Assembly (NCBI GenBank): GCA_902651635.1
Contig: CACRSC010000021.1
Location: 69,590 to 106,404, forward strand
Length of the DNA stretch: 36,815 nt
Direction of reading: 5' to 3'
DNA from: Mastigamoeba balamuthi
Lineage: Eukaryota; Evosea; Mastigamoebida; Mastigamoebidae
In this document: piece by piece, positions 1 through 10,513 of the stretch
How positions within the stretch are numbered: position 1 is the stretch's first letter
Layout of the letters: every line of letters starts with the position of its first letter
Notes under the pieces: generated by a model
What the model was told of the DNA's origin: nothing
Databases searched by the model: none
What the model saw: only the letters and a program-made list of their open reading frames with translations
Program-made: the position numbers and the translations under genes

Positions 1-233
1 CACAGTCCTTTCATTTATGGCTCATTTATGACTTCTTCGAAACTGGCTGACTATTTATGCCTCATTAATGACTTTCATTTTTCATTAAAGAGTCATATAT
101 GACTGTCATTAATGACAAAAAACAGTCATATGTTATAAATGAGGCATACATGACAGTCATTTATTGTGCAAAAGTAGGCTTTTATTCTATGGGTGAGAGA
201 AGTCATTTATGAGCCATAAATGAAAGGACTGTG
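1..233. repeat. Foldback / MITE-like element with 34-bp terminal inverted repeats
   Basis: Positions 1-34 and 200-233 are inverted copies of each other with two mismatches, beginning CACAGTCCTTTC at each outer end. Further inside, the arms stay partly complementary (runs of CATTTATGACTG, ATGCCTCATT and their complements), so the whole unit could fold into a long imperfect hairpin. There is no coding potential. This is the structure of a non-autonomous foldback or MITE-type DNA transposon. The window starts exactly at the left end, so a target-site duplication cannot be tested. Confidence 0.7.
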
Positions 234-484
234 CACATACAGGCTCTCGAAGCCATCAGAACTGGGCACGAACATCACTGGGGAAGGCCCCCTTGCCTCA
301 CAACAGACGAGGAGATGAAGTTGATGAAGTGTAAAGGAAGGAGAGGACCCTGAGATATGTGGCTTGCTGGGTTTGAATAACTACTCCTTGAAGAATGACA
401 ACTGTTCAATCTCGAGTTGCTCATGCTGAACAATGGTCTTCATGATCCAAGGTTGTGCTGGATGGATGGCTGTGATAATGCCTC

Positions 485-1351
485 TCAGCATGCTGTTCCT
501 GCCACACACAAACAGGGGTTTGTATATGTTATGACATTGCATCTGCTGATGTCATCAGCGCTCCACAACACCAGATGCCCTGCTGTTCCACAGCTGTCAC
601 AAAATACAGCAGCATTCACAGCATCTATGCACACATCAATTTCATCACTCATTGTAGTAATGAGACTGGAGCAGAGTATATACACAGTGCAAATGATTAG
701 ATTTTTCTGGGAAAACAAAGTGTTATCACATACAGAATTCATTTCTGTCAGGCATTAAGAGGATGTATCTTACCCCAGGCTTCAGAACCATAAGCATCAC
801 ATTGTAAACAAGGAGAATCTCGTTATTTGCACTGTTGATAATGTCCACCAGACCAGCAGCTGCTGTTGCATGAACTTCATTCAATGTGAGGTAGCTGTTG
901 CAGCCCACTTGGTCTCTGAAATAGAAGCAAGTTTGTGATCATCAAGAGAGTATTATCCTTCACGTACAAATATGTTATCAAAGTGCTGATGCATTTACAC
1001 TTTGATTTTTCTGACTGTAACAGAAGGCTCTTATGAAATTGGGATTTGGTTTCCACTGGTCTCAGGGCTTACTTCCTGCAGTAGCACCCTTCCTGGCAAT
1101 GGTACAGCGGAAACTGGAAGTTCAAAGCTGTTATGATTGACTTTCTCCAAGGCCTGTGGCTGATGACCTCTCACTATCTTCTGAATCCGACTTTGAGTGA
1201 AACAAATTCTTGTTGTATCAGCACTGACACGAAATGCACTCGGTGAGTTCCAGAGTTCCTTTGCCCAGACGTTATACCCCAGCTCTGCAAGGAGCTTATC
1301 CACGTCTGAGCTCCTAAAGGGAATAAAAAACCTGAGGATAAAAAAGTCCAA
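485..1351 (-). other. Unresolved coding-like stretch with exon-like ORFs
   Basis: Three moderate minus-strand ORFs lie here (about 1351-1031, 908-726 and 742-485) in AT-rich DNA. Good-looking splice signals occur: donors GTAAGC just after 1073 and GTAAGA just after 774, and an acceptor TTTCAG before 915. However, the reading frames on the two sides of the first candidate intron do not join, so I cannot build a protein. No domain is recognised; the last ORF has several cysteines. It may be the decayed body of a mobile element or an unidentified gene. These donors resemble the usual GTAAGT consensus, unlike the GTGCG-type donors of the GC-rich genes. Confidence 0.2.
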
Positions 1352-1406
1352 TTTGCTATTAAGACCGCGAAAATCGAGTTAGAACTGGGCACCAAAGGTG
1401 GTTTAT

Positions 1407-3146
1407 TTATGATCGAAGCCACCGAGTGAACTGCCGGACATACCCGAGGGCCCACAACGCCGCAAACGCAACAGACAGTACAAGAATGAACACGAAGACT
1501 GACAAGGCAGCAAGGAGGCCCACCCAGTACGTGTTCTCGGCCCCGCTCGTCCCTCGGAACTCCTCAGGGACGGCCTTCCACTGTCGGGACTCTGAGGAGC
1601 TCTCGGAGTTGGTGTACAACCGCGGTGGCTCTGAGGAGCCCTCGAGGCCGGTGTGCTTCTGCGAGGGCTCCGATGAGCCGCCAGCAATCGACGGGTCCTG
1701 GTCCCAACATCCCAGGGGCGACATCGCGAACACAGAAACCCCGCAGGACCACTCGCGCTGGACGAAGCTGACGAACGTGTGGTTCTTGCTGCACGTGAGC
1801 ATCACGATCGACTCTGGCTGCGTGCCAAACGAGCAGAAGCCCCCCTTGTACTGCAGCTTGACCTGCCCCTGCCGGTCTGCCGAGCGATCAGCGGTTTTGT
1901 GGACGCAACGAAGAGCGAGTGAGGGGCGCACATTGCGGCTCGACGGGTGTGCCAACCTTGAGAACGGCGTGGGCGCCGTTGTAGAGCACGCAGACGTTGC
2001 TGGTGGTGCATACAGGGGGATACCGCAGGTTTCGGCAGGGGTTCATCAGCACCACATCACCGCCGATCGTCATGTTGATGTCAGGCGGGTCCCACGAGCA
2101 CCTCCACTGCTCCTGCGCGGATTTGGGCGTTGTGTTTGTTGTGTTGAGGATAGAGCCGGTGGATGGGAGAGGCAACTCACGTTTTCTGAGGTGCTGCTCC
2201 CTGAGTCGCCACCCGGGGCCACGGCCGGAGTGCACGCCGCGTACGAGGCCAAGGTGATGTTCAGCCGCGGGTACGGAGCCCACGTGCGCCTCGGCCAGCT
2301 GCTCGAGCCCATCGGCACCTCGAACAAACTCCATGAATGAGCACACGACGCTCGAGGACACCGTCAAGTTGGCCCCGTACATCCAGCTGCCCCCTTCCAG
2401 CTTGAGGTTCACCGCATCCGCATCTGCGATCAGTACAGAACGAGCGGCACTGAGACAGCGGAGCTCCAGGAATGAGGACGCACTGACGATGTACTGCTGC
2501 ACCGACGCGGGGTACCCGAAGCCCGCGCGCAGCAGCGTGGTGCTGGTGCTGATGTTGACGATGCAGAGGCGGTGCAGCCGGCAGTCAGCGGGAACGTCGG
2601 GCCACGCAGAGAGGGCGCTGCAGGGCGAGTAGTAGACCCGCAGGCCGTGGAGCTCGGTCGAAGTGTAGTTGGCCTGCGTGGTCGCACACCACCACGTGCG
2701 GTTGTCGTAGTCGTTCGGCACCACGATCGCAGAGGGCACGCACGCCGCAGACGTCCGCACCGCGAATTCCGCCCTGCACGTTCCCACCTGGGCGACAGCC
2801 CACTCGACGGCCTCGGTTCGCATGTCGCAGTGCAGCGTCACGTGCGCGAAAGGAGGAAGTAGCCGCCTGGGCCCAGCACACAGAGGCGGTACTGCGTGCA
2901 CTGGGGCGGGAACAACAGCGGGCGGCAGGGGTTGTAGTACAGAGCTGTGCCGTTGGCGCTGAACGACAGGTCGGGCACAGCGTTGCTGCAGTAGTCCGCC
3001 TGCTGCTGTGGCGGCTACAGGAACCGTTAACTTTGCCGGAAACTGCAATGAAATGTGCTCAACATCCATCAGTGAATGCGGCGCACCGCATAGGAGGATT
3101 GGACGGCATGGGCCAGCGCGAGGAAAACTAGAACGTGCACATGCAT
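1407..3146 (-). pseudogene. Broken paralogue of the triple-MRH-like membrane protein (copy A)
   Basis: This copy matches the intact gene at 8,480-10,456 exon by exon: a signal-peptide exon (3146-3087), then ectodomain exons near 3014-2484, 2423-2181 and 2121-1932, and a last exon (1876-1407) with the third-domain half, a transmembrane helix and a short basic tail. It is disrupted. Near 2855 a deletion removes the end of exon 2, an intron and the start of exon 3, so translation runs into a stop after GYFLLSRT. In exon 4 a 2-bp deletion (near 2290) shifts the frame and removes a conserved Cys; another Cys is Trp (GGSWMYG versus GGSCAYG). The exon 5 acceptor reads AAA instead of AG. The last exon is still open. 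Assembly error could explain one lesion but hardly all of them. Confidence 0.7.
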
Positions 3147-4116
3147 CAGTAAGTTTTTCACTGTACCAGAAACTGGAAGCACATGACGATGGATATCTTT
3201 GCGGTGGCGATACGGGTATCTGTGGTCGCGCGTCGGAGATTCTGGGTACTATAAGCCGTTTTGACATGTTTCACGCACGCCCAACCCAATGCCAGTGCAC
3301 TTCACAAAAGGCCAGATCTCTGCTCTTGATTCCTGCCGGGAGAATATCATGATAGAGCTCATCGGGAACGGGGCCCGCTCGACCTGTGACGTTGTCCTGC
3401 ACCACACTGTAGATGGATGGTACCCCTTTTATTTCGTGGCTTCTCTCTCTGTGTTCCATCTCGGTCCGGGTTCGCCCGAGCTTCCACTCCGTTTCAGAGA
3501 AAATGCCTGAGATAACGGCGGCAGGCTGGTCGTCCTACGTTATTTGTGAGAAACCGCTCGGGGACGGGCGAAGACAGTGCCTGCTATCACCGGGCAGGGG
3601 CCCAGTCCTTGACACGTAGGTCTGCATTTCACACAGAGAAAACCGATTTCACCTTTCTCGGTGTGCTCGTGTCAGGCACGCCACCGCGCACGGCCGACGT
3701 CCCCCGACCCACAGCTTGTCGTGCCCTTCCTGCCACAGCATGCCCTCTCCTGTGCCCAGGGCGCCGTGGTCGCCGAGCAAGGGGTGCGCTTCCTCCTGCC
3801 AGGTGCTCACACAGTTTGTTATGCCGTGGGTGATCTGCTGTACATTGGGCCAACTCAAAGCTCACACATAGCTGCATGACAGGGCAAGCATCACTCCTGA
3901 GCTTTGAATCCATGCAGGGCAACGTCATGCCCGAGTCGCATAGAAGTTGTCGTGGGAAACAGAGGAGCGGGGTTGTACAGGACTGTGTGGCCATGGCCGT
4001 GGTAAACTTATACTGTACTGTCCCACCCAACAGCACCTCGTGCACTGTCACATCCACTGCATACCCTGTTCCAGCTTGTGATCTCCTCACAGCGCTTTCC
4101 ATGACTCCTTAGTGAT
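3061..4116. repeat. 1-kb direct repeat, copy 1 (5' flank of MRH copy A)
   Basis: This stretch is repeated in the same orientation at 4594-5609 with about 97 percent identity by eye; the main difference is a block of about 38 bp here (near 3243-3281) missing in the other copy. It carries the signal-peptide exon and upstream region of the MRH pseudogene on the minus strand. The rest has no recognised gene. Plus-strand frames near 3290-3510 and 3660-4110 read as possible decayed coding sequence (for instance VRFLLPGAHTVCYAVG), a pattern seen in beta-sandwich surface proteins, but I cannot support a gene. Confidence 0.85.
3193..3198 (-). promoter_or_regulatory. AGATAT motif upstream of MRH copy A
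   Basis: On the minus strand the sequence AAAGATATCC lies with its AGATAT core 52 nt upstream of the ATG at 3146. The same core sits 52-87 nt upstream of the start in seven other genes or gene fragments of this window, so it is a candidate core-promoter element. Confidence 0.45.
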
Positions 4117-4117
4117 N
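4117..4117. other. Single ambiguous base at a repeat junction
   Basis: One N separates the end of direct repeat copy 1 (AGTGAT) from the mobile-element fragment beginning GATAGACAC. In the full-length element the same point is the palindrome CTATCGCCGGCGATAG. The N therefore probably replaces an unresolved palindrome or marks an assembly join. Confidence 0.7.
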
Positions 4118-4593
4118 GATAGACACTACCACTTGCACATGAATACCTTTGGAAAGATTATGTTTAACTTTATCCTATTACTGAAAGAAAATGAAGTGCC
4201 TCTTTCTCTGCTGCCAATTGCATACTACACCATCACTGCATCAGAATGACTCACATCACACTCTGATTCTCACTGACATAAAGTCTAAATAAAAACCACT
4301 TTGTTGTTACAATATTGTTCTCTTCCTCACTTGCTGTTTTTCTCCATATGTTTTACAATTATCGCCAGCGATTATTATGTTCAAATTCTTACTGGGTTTT
4401 TTCCTTTATCTCTGCCTTCTTTTTCTTGTTTTTCTGCCTTTAAATTCACCCTCATCCTTTTAAAATTATGATGTTCTTTTTCTATCATTGGTTTTTGTCA
4501 TTGCTCTCTCTTTTTCGTTACTTTTTGCTGTTTTCTGATTTTTCCTTTTTCAAATTTTTGATAGTTTTTAAAATTCGTTTTAACCTCTGTTTT
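4118..4593 (+). mobile_element. Right-end fragment of the TIR element at 32,675-35,450
   Basis: This 476-bp segment is nearly identical to 34972-35449, including the terminal inverted repeat that ends AACCTCTGTTT. One of the element's internal palindromes is present at 4361-4372 with one mismatch (ATCGCCAGCGAT). It contains no gene of its own. It sits exactly between the two copies of the 1-kb direct repeat, truncating the MRH 5' region of copy 2 right after the signal-peptide exon. Confidence 0.85.
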
Positions 4594-5609
4594 AACATCC
4601 ATCAGTGAATGCGGCGCACCACAGAGGAGGATTGGACGGCATGGGCCAGCGTGAGGAAAACTAGAACATGCACATGCATCAGTAAGTTTTTCACTGTACC
4701 GGAAACTGGAAGCACATGACGATGGATATCTTTGCGGTGGCGATATGGGTATCTGTGGTCGCGCGTTGGAGATTCTCAACCCAATGCCAGTGCACTTCAC
4801 AAAAGGCCAGATCTCTGCTCTTGATTCCTGCCTGGAGAATATCATGATAGAGCTCATCAGGAACGGGGCCCGCTCGACCTGTGACGTTGTCCTGCACCAC
4901 ACTGTAGATGGATGGTACCCCTTCTATTTCGTGGCTTCACTCTCTGTGTTCCATCTCGGTCCGGATTCGCCCGAGCTTCCACTCCGTTTCAGAGAAAATG
5001 CCTGAGATAACGGCGGCAGGCTGGTCGTCCTATGTTATTTGAGAGAAACCACTCGGGGATGGGCGAAGACAGTGCCTGCTATCACTGGGCAGGGGCCCAG
5101 TCCTTGGCACGTAGGTCTGCATTTCACACAGAGAAAACCGATTTCACCTCTCTTGGTGTGCTCGTGTCAGGTACGCCACCGCGCACGGCCGACGTCCCCC
5201 GATCCACAGCTTATCGCATCCTTCCTGCCACAGCATGCCCTCTCCTGTGCCCAGGGCGCCGTGGTCGCCGAGCAAGGGGTGTGCTTCCTCCTGCCAGGTG
5301 CTCACACAGTTTGTTATGCCGTGGGCGATCTGCTGTACATTGGGGCAACCCAAAACTCACATAGCTGCATGACAGGGCAAGCATCACTCCTGAGCTTTGA
5401 ATCCATGCAGGGCAACGTCATGCCCGAGTCGCATAGAAGTTATCGTGGGAAACAGAGGAGCGGGGTTGTACAGGACTGTGTGGCCATGGCCGTGGTGAAC
5501 ATATACTGTACTGTCCCACCCAACAGCACCTCGTGCACTGTCACATCCACTGCATACCCTGTTCCAGCTTGTGATCTCCTCACAGCGCTTTCCATGACTC
5601 CTTAGTGAT
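4594..5609. repeat. 1-kb direct repeat, copy 2, with an orphan signal-peptide exon
   Basis: Second copy of 3061-4116. On the minus strand it carries a start codon at 4679 and a signal peptide very like that of the MRH family (MHVHVLVFLTLAHAVQS), but the downstream exons are absent because the mobile-element fragment begins at 4593. It is therefore a gene 5' end without a gene. Because the two copies differ little and are joined through an N, they may be two haplotypes (with and without the insertion) laid end to end by the assembler. Confidence 0.8.
4726..4731 (-). promoter_or_regulatory. AGATAT motif upstream of the orphan signal-peptide exon
   Basis: Same motif and same 52-nt spacing to its ATG (4679) as in the MRH pseudogene, as expected for a duplicate. 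Confidence 0.4.
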
Positions 5610-6212
5610 ACCAGCATAATTGATGGAATCGTCCTCATCCACCCACGACAAGCACATTCATGCTGGCGGACACCGCGCAGGCACCACACCACCACGAAAC
5701 GAAGCATAAATAGGCTGGACAATTTCTTAGAAACGGAGTGGTACGGCAGAGTATGGAAAAATGGATATTGCATTTCCTCTGAGCTCGGTGAGACGCCTGT
5801 GCTTTTCACTGCACTTCTCATTCGCTCACCAAGCGCGCCCGCAGGAAGCACAGCGCGCTTCAGAGACAGCAGTCCCAGGAGAGGCCTCGTGGAGCCGTTT
5901 GCCCGCGCTAATTACTGGCCGAAATAAAGCCGACCAGTGAAATTAGGCAATTCTTGGGTGCTCAAATGAAGATCCGCATCCTCCCCTCGCGCATCTCTCG
6001 TCGCCTCCACATCTGCGCACTCAATCACAATCCTGGCGCTCTTCTAGCCTAGGCACGAGGCAGACGACAGCGTGCACCCCGCCCATTCGAGAGGCGAGAA
6101 TAATGCGCCCTTTCCCAAAAAGATGTAAGGGTCTACATTGGGGTGCAGCCCCCAGCTCATCTGAGGGCAACTATAGACTTCTCAATACAGAGGGGCGCCA
6201 GCTAGCGGCGGT
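5610..6212. other. Intergenic, no gene seen
   Basis: About 600 bp with no convincing ORF, RNA gene or repeat. It lies between the duplicated MRH 5' flank and the 3' end of the unidentified gene at 6213-7117. Confidence 0.5.
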
Positions 6213-7117
6213 TCAGACACACGCGCCGAGCAGCAGCTGCCTGAGAACACGCACACGGGCCAGCTGATCCCTCTGCAGCTGAACGAGCTGCAGGACCTGC
6301 TTCTCCAGCACGGCCTGCTCCTGCTGCTGCTCTTGCGCGCCCACTTCGGCCTCGACGCTCGCATCGCCTGCCCAGACGGCCCCTGGCTGCATTTTCTGCT
6401 GGTAGACGAGCGGGGGACGCGGCTTGGGTGGCTTGGAGACGAGGTTGAACGGGGCGGAGCGCAGCTGCGCGACAACCTCGCCCGTTCTCCCCCGGATCTC
6501 AACGACCAGCTCCAGCGCTCCGCCCAGATGCAGGCGCGAGGAGCTGCATCGCCTGTTGGGCACGCCAGTGCGTGAGTCCACAGCATCCCTCGGCATCTGC
6601 TGCGGGGTTGCGTACGAGCGAACCGACTCGAAGACGAACTCGCGGGTCGAAGAGGTCGCGCTGAACGACTCGGTCATTTTGCTACCAACGTCGAACACCC
6701 GTCCGCGGTTCCTGGTCCAGCACTTGGAACACCGCCTCACCGCTGGAGAATGGGAGGGGGAGGGCGCGTGAGGGTGTGTGCACGTCGAGTGAACATTGCG
6801 TGTACGTTTGCACTTAGTCGACGTGGACTCGCGCAGAAACACCTCGGAGCGCAGCGCCGCCGTGCGTATGTCGACGGGCTCCAGCCTGTGCAGCACCATC
6901 CACGAGGATGGCACCACGATGCCCGCCTGCACGCAAACAGGGGGACCGAGGAAGTGAGGCAACCCTTACGCATAGAGGGGAGGGGGCTTACGCTGCACGG
7001 GGAGCCGTGGCAGATTCTCTGCGTCGAGAGCCACAGGAAGGGGCCGTCGCTCTGCTGCGGGCCCGGGATGCGGCTCAGGGCCGCGGGGGACATGGAGAAC
7101 TCGCACTGCTCGACCAT
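6213..7117 (-). CDS. Unidentified spliced gene with a C-terminal coiled coil; possibly transcription-factor-like
   Basis: Exons read 7117-6992 (start MVEQCEFSMSP, donor GTAAGC), 6926-about 6816 (acceptor GTGCAG) and about 6750-6213. The middle junction is not settled: donors GTGCAA or GTACAC and acceptors near 6740-6750 give frames that join. The protein is about 220 aa. Its central part carries a CSKC pair, then a pattern of a hydrophobic strand, G, and SAPFNLVSKPPKPRP, which resembles the end of immunoglobulin-fold DNA-binding domains in protist transcription-factor-like proteins. The C-terminus (AQEQQQEQAVLEKQVLQLVQ and onward) is a Gln/Leu-rich coiled coil that could dimerise. No signal peptide or membrane segment. 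The function is my guess; the gene is moderately supported, the family is not. A longer 5' end is possible because acceptor-like sites precede the ATG. Confidence 0.45.
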
Positions 7118-7777
7118 TACTCTGAGTAGACGAAAAGGAGTGTCTCTCAAGTTGATAACTGCAATGGATTGAGTGGAAGAGCACGCCGAGTCGACAGATC
7201 TTGGTGCATTTCTTATGCAGTCAGCGCAAGCAACAATCAACAGGGAGGGGGCTCGGCGGTGTAGTGCTCACTATAGGCCTCCAGCTTCGCAGGCAGGCCG
7301 GACGAGGAATGCAATTTTTCCTGTCTCTTCATATCTGATCTCGGTGAACGGGGCGTCTTCGGGTTTTGGGGCATCTCGGCTTTTCCCCATCTGAAATTGA
7401 GTCAACACTTAATCACACGCACAGCCAGTAAGTAGTGAAGAATCTCCGTCAGATCAAGGTTTCTTGTATAGTCAGAAGCCTCTTCATTGGTAGCAACATC
7501 ACTCCGCTAGGTGGTCAATTGAGATATATAGAAGGCGAATAACATTCGCCATTCGAGACAGGGCAAGACTCTTTATGGGTCTGGCTGGCATCATTGAGAT
7601 GGTATCTCCCTACTTTTGTGAAGACTTTTTTTGTGTCCCAATCTGCTGTGTGGCAAATGCCGTTACCCGAAGCAGCTTCCGGAGGAAACTTGCTCGTACC
7701 TTCCTCGATGCGGGTGAGCATCACGTGTGGCTGCTTCTGATGCGTGCGAGCTGCTAGAAGCGGTGGCGTCAATGCTA
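7118..7777. other. Intergenic, no gene seen
   Basis: This region separates the unidentified minus-strand gene from the polygalacturonase remnant. A minus-strand ORF at 7515-7961 is antisense to the remnant and has no domain. No repeat or RNA gene was recognised. Confidence 0.4.
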
Positions 7778-8335
7778 CCCAGGACAGGAGCGAGACGATC
7801 ACACGCGGGTCGCTGATCGATATAATGTACAGCGAGAACTTGGAGGAGTCGGGGCTGCGCCTGGTCAACAGCGGTGAAGAGCGGGTGGGACTGCTTCGGG
7901 GAGTCGTACGCGCCCCCGCGCCAACGTCGTCATCTGCAACGTCTTCGCCCGCAACGGCCACAGCGCCCTCACCATCGGCAGCGAGATGAGCGGCGGCATC
8001 CGCAATGTCACCGCCACCAACCTGACGATCCTCGCGGGGGCCGCGGCTCGTTCGCGAAGACGCACACTACACGCGGTGGGTACGTCAGTGGCATCTCCGT
8101 CGACGGCCTCGCCATCGGGCAGGTGCAACGCAGCGACCTCGAGGTGACCACCAACTACGGCGGGCCCAACCCTCTGTGCAAGAACGCCCCGCCAAAGATC
8201 CTCACGACCATCGGGGTTCGCCTTTCAATTTTCCATTGATGTGTTTGCTTTTTTAAGGCACGTCGACGCAAGTGCGTTCGTGCGGCAGACATTTCGTACA
8301 GAAACGTCTAGCAACTGCAAGGAGCTCATCCAGGC
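7778..8335 (+). pseudogene. GH28 polygalacturonase-like pseudogene
   Basis: Pieces of glycoside hydrolase family 28, the pectin-degrading right-handed beta-helix enzymes, appear in order on the plus strand. They are RGSLIDIMYSEN and GLRLVNS (near 7805-7870), VKSGWDCFGESYAPP (from about 7872), NGHSALTIGSEMSGGIRNVT (from about 7949), AKTHTTRGGYVSGISVDG (near 8056-8110), and the ending ISYRNV, SSNCKELIQA with a stop near 8335. GIGSEMSGG-type, KSGWD and RGG-YV motifs are family hallmarks. It is broken: the segment between LVNS and VKSGWD that normally carries the Asn-Thr-Asp region is missing, and at least three frameshifts are needed (near 7918, 8038 and 8300). A GTTCGC donor near 8216 suggests a remnant intron. 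The N-terminal half is absent. It cannot encode an active enzyme. Confidence 0.7.
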
Positions 8336-8479
8336 CTGAGCTCCTTCTTTGGGAATGAACATAATGAGAGGATCCTTTTCATGAACTGGGGCCTCCTGAG
8401 AGCACAGAACAAGGCCGATTTGTAAATAAACCCACGCCAATCGAGGTGCAACTTGAGCTCCGTTTCTTTACTTGGTTTT

Positions 8480-10456
8480 TTACGACCGAAGCCAGGTAGT
8501 GAACCGAGAGACGTACCCGAGGACCCACAATGCAGCAAACGCTATAGAAAGTACGAGAATGAACACAAAGACCGAGAGCGCCGCAAGTACGCCCACCAAG
8601 AGCGTGTTCTTCGCCCCCACTGTCCTCTGGAACTCCTCGGGGTCGGAGTTTGTCAGCAGGGACTCAGAGGAGCTCTTGGGGTCGGAGTTCCCCTGCAGGG
8701 ATTCTGAGGAGTTCTCGAGGTCAGCATGCAACCGCGGTGGCTCTGAGGAGCCCTCGAGGCCGGTGTGCTTCGGCGCGGGCTCCGATGAGCCGCCAGCAAT
8801 CGACGCGTTCTGGTCCCAACATCCCAGGGGCGACATCGCGAACACAGAAACCCCGCAGGACCACTCGCGCTGGACGAAGCTGACGAACGTGTGGTTCTTG
8901 CTGCACGTGAGCATCACGATCGACTCTGGCTGCGTGCCAAACGAGCAGTAGCCCCCCTTGAACTGCAGCTTGACCTGCCCCTGCCGGTCTGCCGAGCGGC
9001 AAACAGTTTGGTGTACGCAGAAACAGCTCGAGGGAAAGCGTACATTGAGTCTTGATGGGTGTGTTGACCTTGAGAACGGCGTAGGCCCCATTGTAAAGCA
9101 CGCAGACGTTGCTCGAGGTACAGACCGGGGGGTACCGCAGGTTCCGGCAGGGGTTCATCATCACCACATCGTTTCCGATCGTCATGTTCAGGTCAGGCGG
9201 GTCCCACGAGCACAGCAGCTTTTCAGGCACGGACTGGTACGTTGTTGTGAGGTCAGAGCCGTTGAGAAACCACACTGGGAGAGAGTCAACTCACGCTGTC
9301 TGAAATGGTGCTCCCGGAGTCCCCACCCGGGACCGCGACCGGGGTGCACGCCGCATCCGAGGCCAAGGTGATGTTCAGCTGTGGGCACCCGGAGCCCGCG
9401 TGCGCCGCGGCCAGCTGCTCGAGCCCCTCGGTGCCTCTGAAAAACTCCATGTACGAACACACGACGCTCGAGTACACAGTTAAGTTGGCCCCGTACGCGC
9501 AGCTGCCCCCTGTCAGCGTGAGGTTCACGGCATCCGCGTCTGCGAGCAGTACGAGCGGCACTGAGACAGAGTCGCCGAGCCTGTCGATGCAACCACCTAA
9601 CTACTTATACAAAGAGTATTTATGTCCCACAGCAACTGAGGAACGCACTGACGATGTACTGCTGCACCGACGCGGGGTACCCCAAGCCTGCGCGCAGCAG
9701 AGTGGTGCTGGTGCTGATGTTGACGATGCAGAGGCGGTGCAGCCGGCAGTCAGCGGGAACGTCGGGCCACGCGGAGAGGGCGCTGCAGGGCGAGTAGTAG
9801 ACCCGCAGGCCGTGGAGCTCGGTCGAAGTGTAGTTGGCCTGCGTGGTCGCACACCACCACGTGCGGTTGTCGTAGTCGTTCGGCACCACGACAGTAGAGG
9901 GCACGCACGCCGCAGACGTCCGCACCGCGAATTCCGCCCTGCACGTCCCCGCCTGGGCGACAGCCCACTCGACGGCCTCGGTTCGCATGTCGCAGCGTAG
10001 AGTGGCATGCGCCATTGGTGTTGCCCCCGCCACCGAGCACACGCCCCCGCTCAGGTTGCGCCGTGATACCGTAGAGCCCTTACCTACCGGAGGAGTGAGT
10101 GCGGGGCGTGTGGTGAGAGGGCCTGACGAATGAGGACCAAGGAGTCGGAGACGAGGCCGAGGAAGTAGCCGCCTGGGCCCAGCACACAGAGGCGGTACTG
10201 CGTGCACTGGGGCGGGAACAACAGCGGGCGGCAGGGGTTGTAGTACAGCGCCGTGCCGTTGGCGCTGAACGAGAGGTCGGGCACAGCGTGGCTGCAGTAG
10301 TCGGACGGCTGCCGCTGCTGCTGGGTGCCGTTAACATTACCCTAAAATGAAATACACTGTGGAATGCCGACGCCTGCGGCAGCGAAAGCGGCGCACCGCA
10401 GAGAGGGAATGGACGGTATGGGCCAGCGTGAGGAAAACTAGAACGTGTACGTGCAT
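8480..10456 (-). CDS. Type I membrane protein with three MRH-like ectodomains (copy B, complete)
   Basis: Six exons join in frame to 550 aa: 10456-10397, 10341-10128, 10083-9649, 9539-9295, 9233-9044 and 8988-8480. Exon 1 is a signal peptide (MHVHVLVFLTLAHTVHSLSA). Three repeats follow, each with an N-half of the form YYNPC..C..C or MMNPC..C..VC and a C-half of the form GG-C..LRC..W..C..aC. This is the cysteine and strand pattern of mannose-6-phosphate-receptor-homology (MRH/ATG27-like) domains. The sugar-contacting Gln, Arg, Glu and Tyr of true lectins are not clearly conserved, so ligand binding is unproven. A Ser/Glu/Asn-rich juxtamembrane stretch leads to one transmembrane helix (VLAALSVFVFILVLSIAFAA) and a 14-residue basic tail. 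Many N-glycosylation sequons fit a secretory or surface location. The exon 2 donor (GTCAGG) is weak. It is one of four tandem paralogues. Confidence 0.72.
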
Positions 10457-10513
10457 CGGGTGAAGTTTTTACACTGTGCCGGAAACTGGAAGCACATGAC
10501 AGGTGGGGCGAAG

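Noticed and set aside
3243-3281. TATA box (TACTATAAG) for the MRH pseudogene
   Set aside because: It is in the block missing from the duplicate copy and absent from copies B and D, and its strand and position do not fit.
7515-7961. Minus-strand ORF opposite the polygalacturonase remnant
   Set aside because: No domain, and the plus strand carries ordered GH28 motifs.
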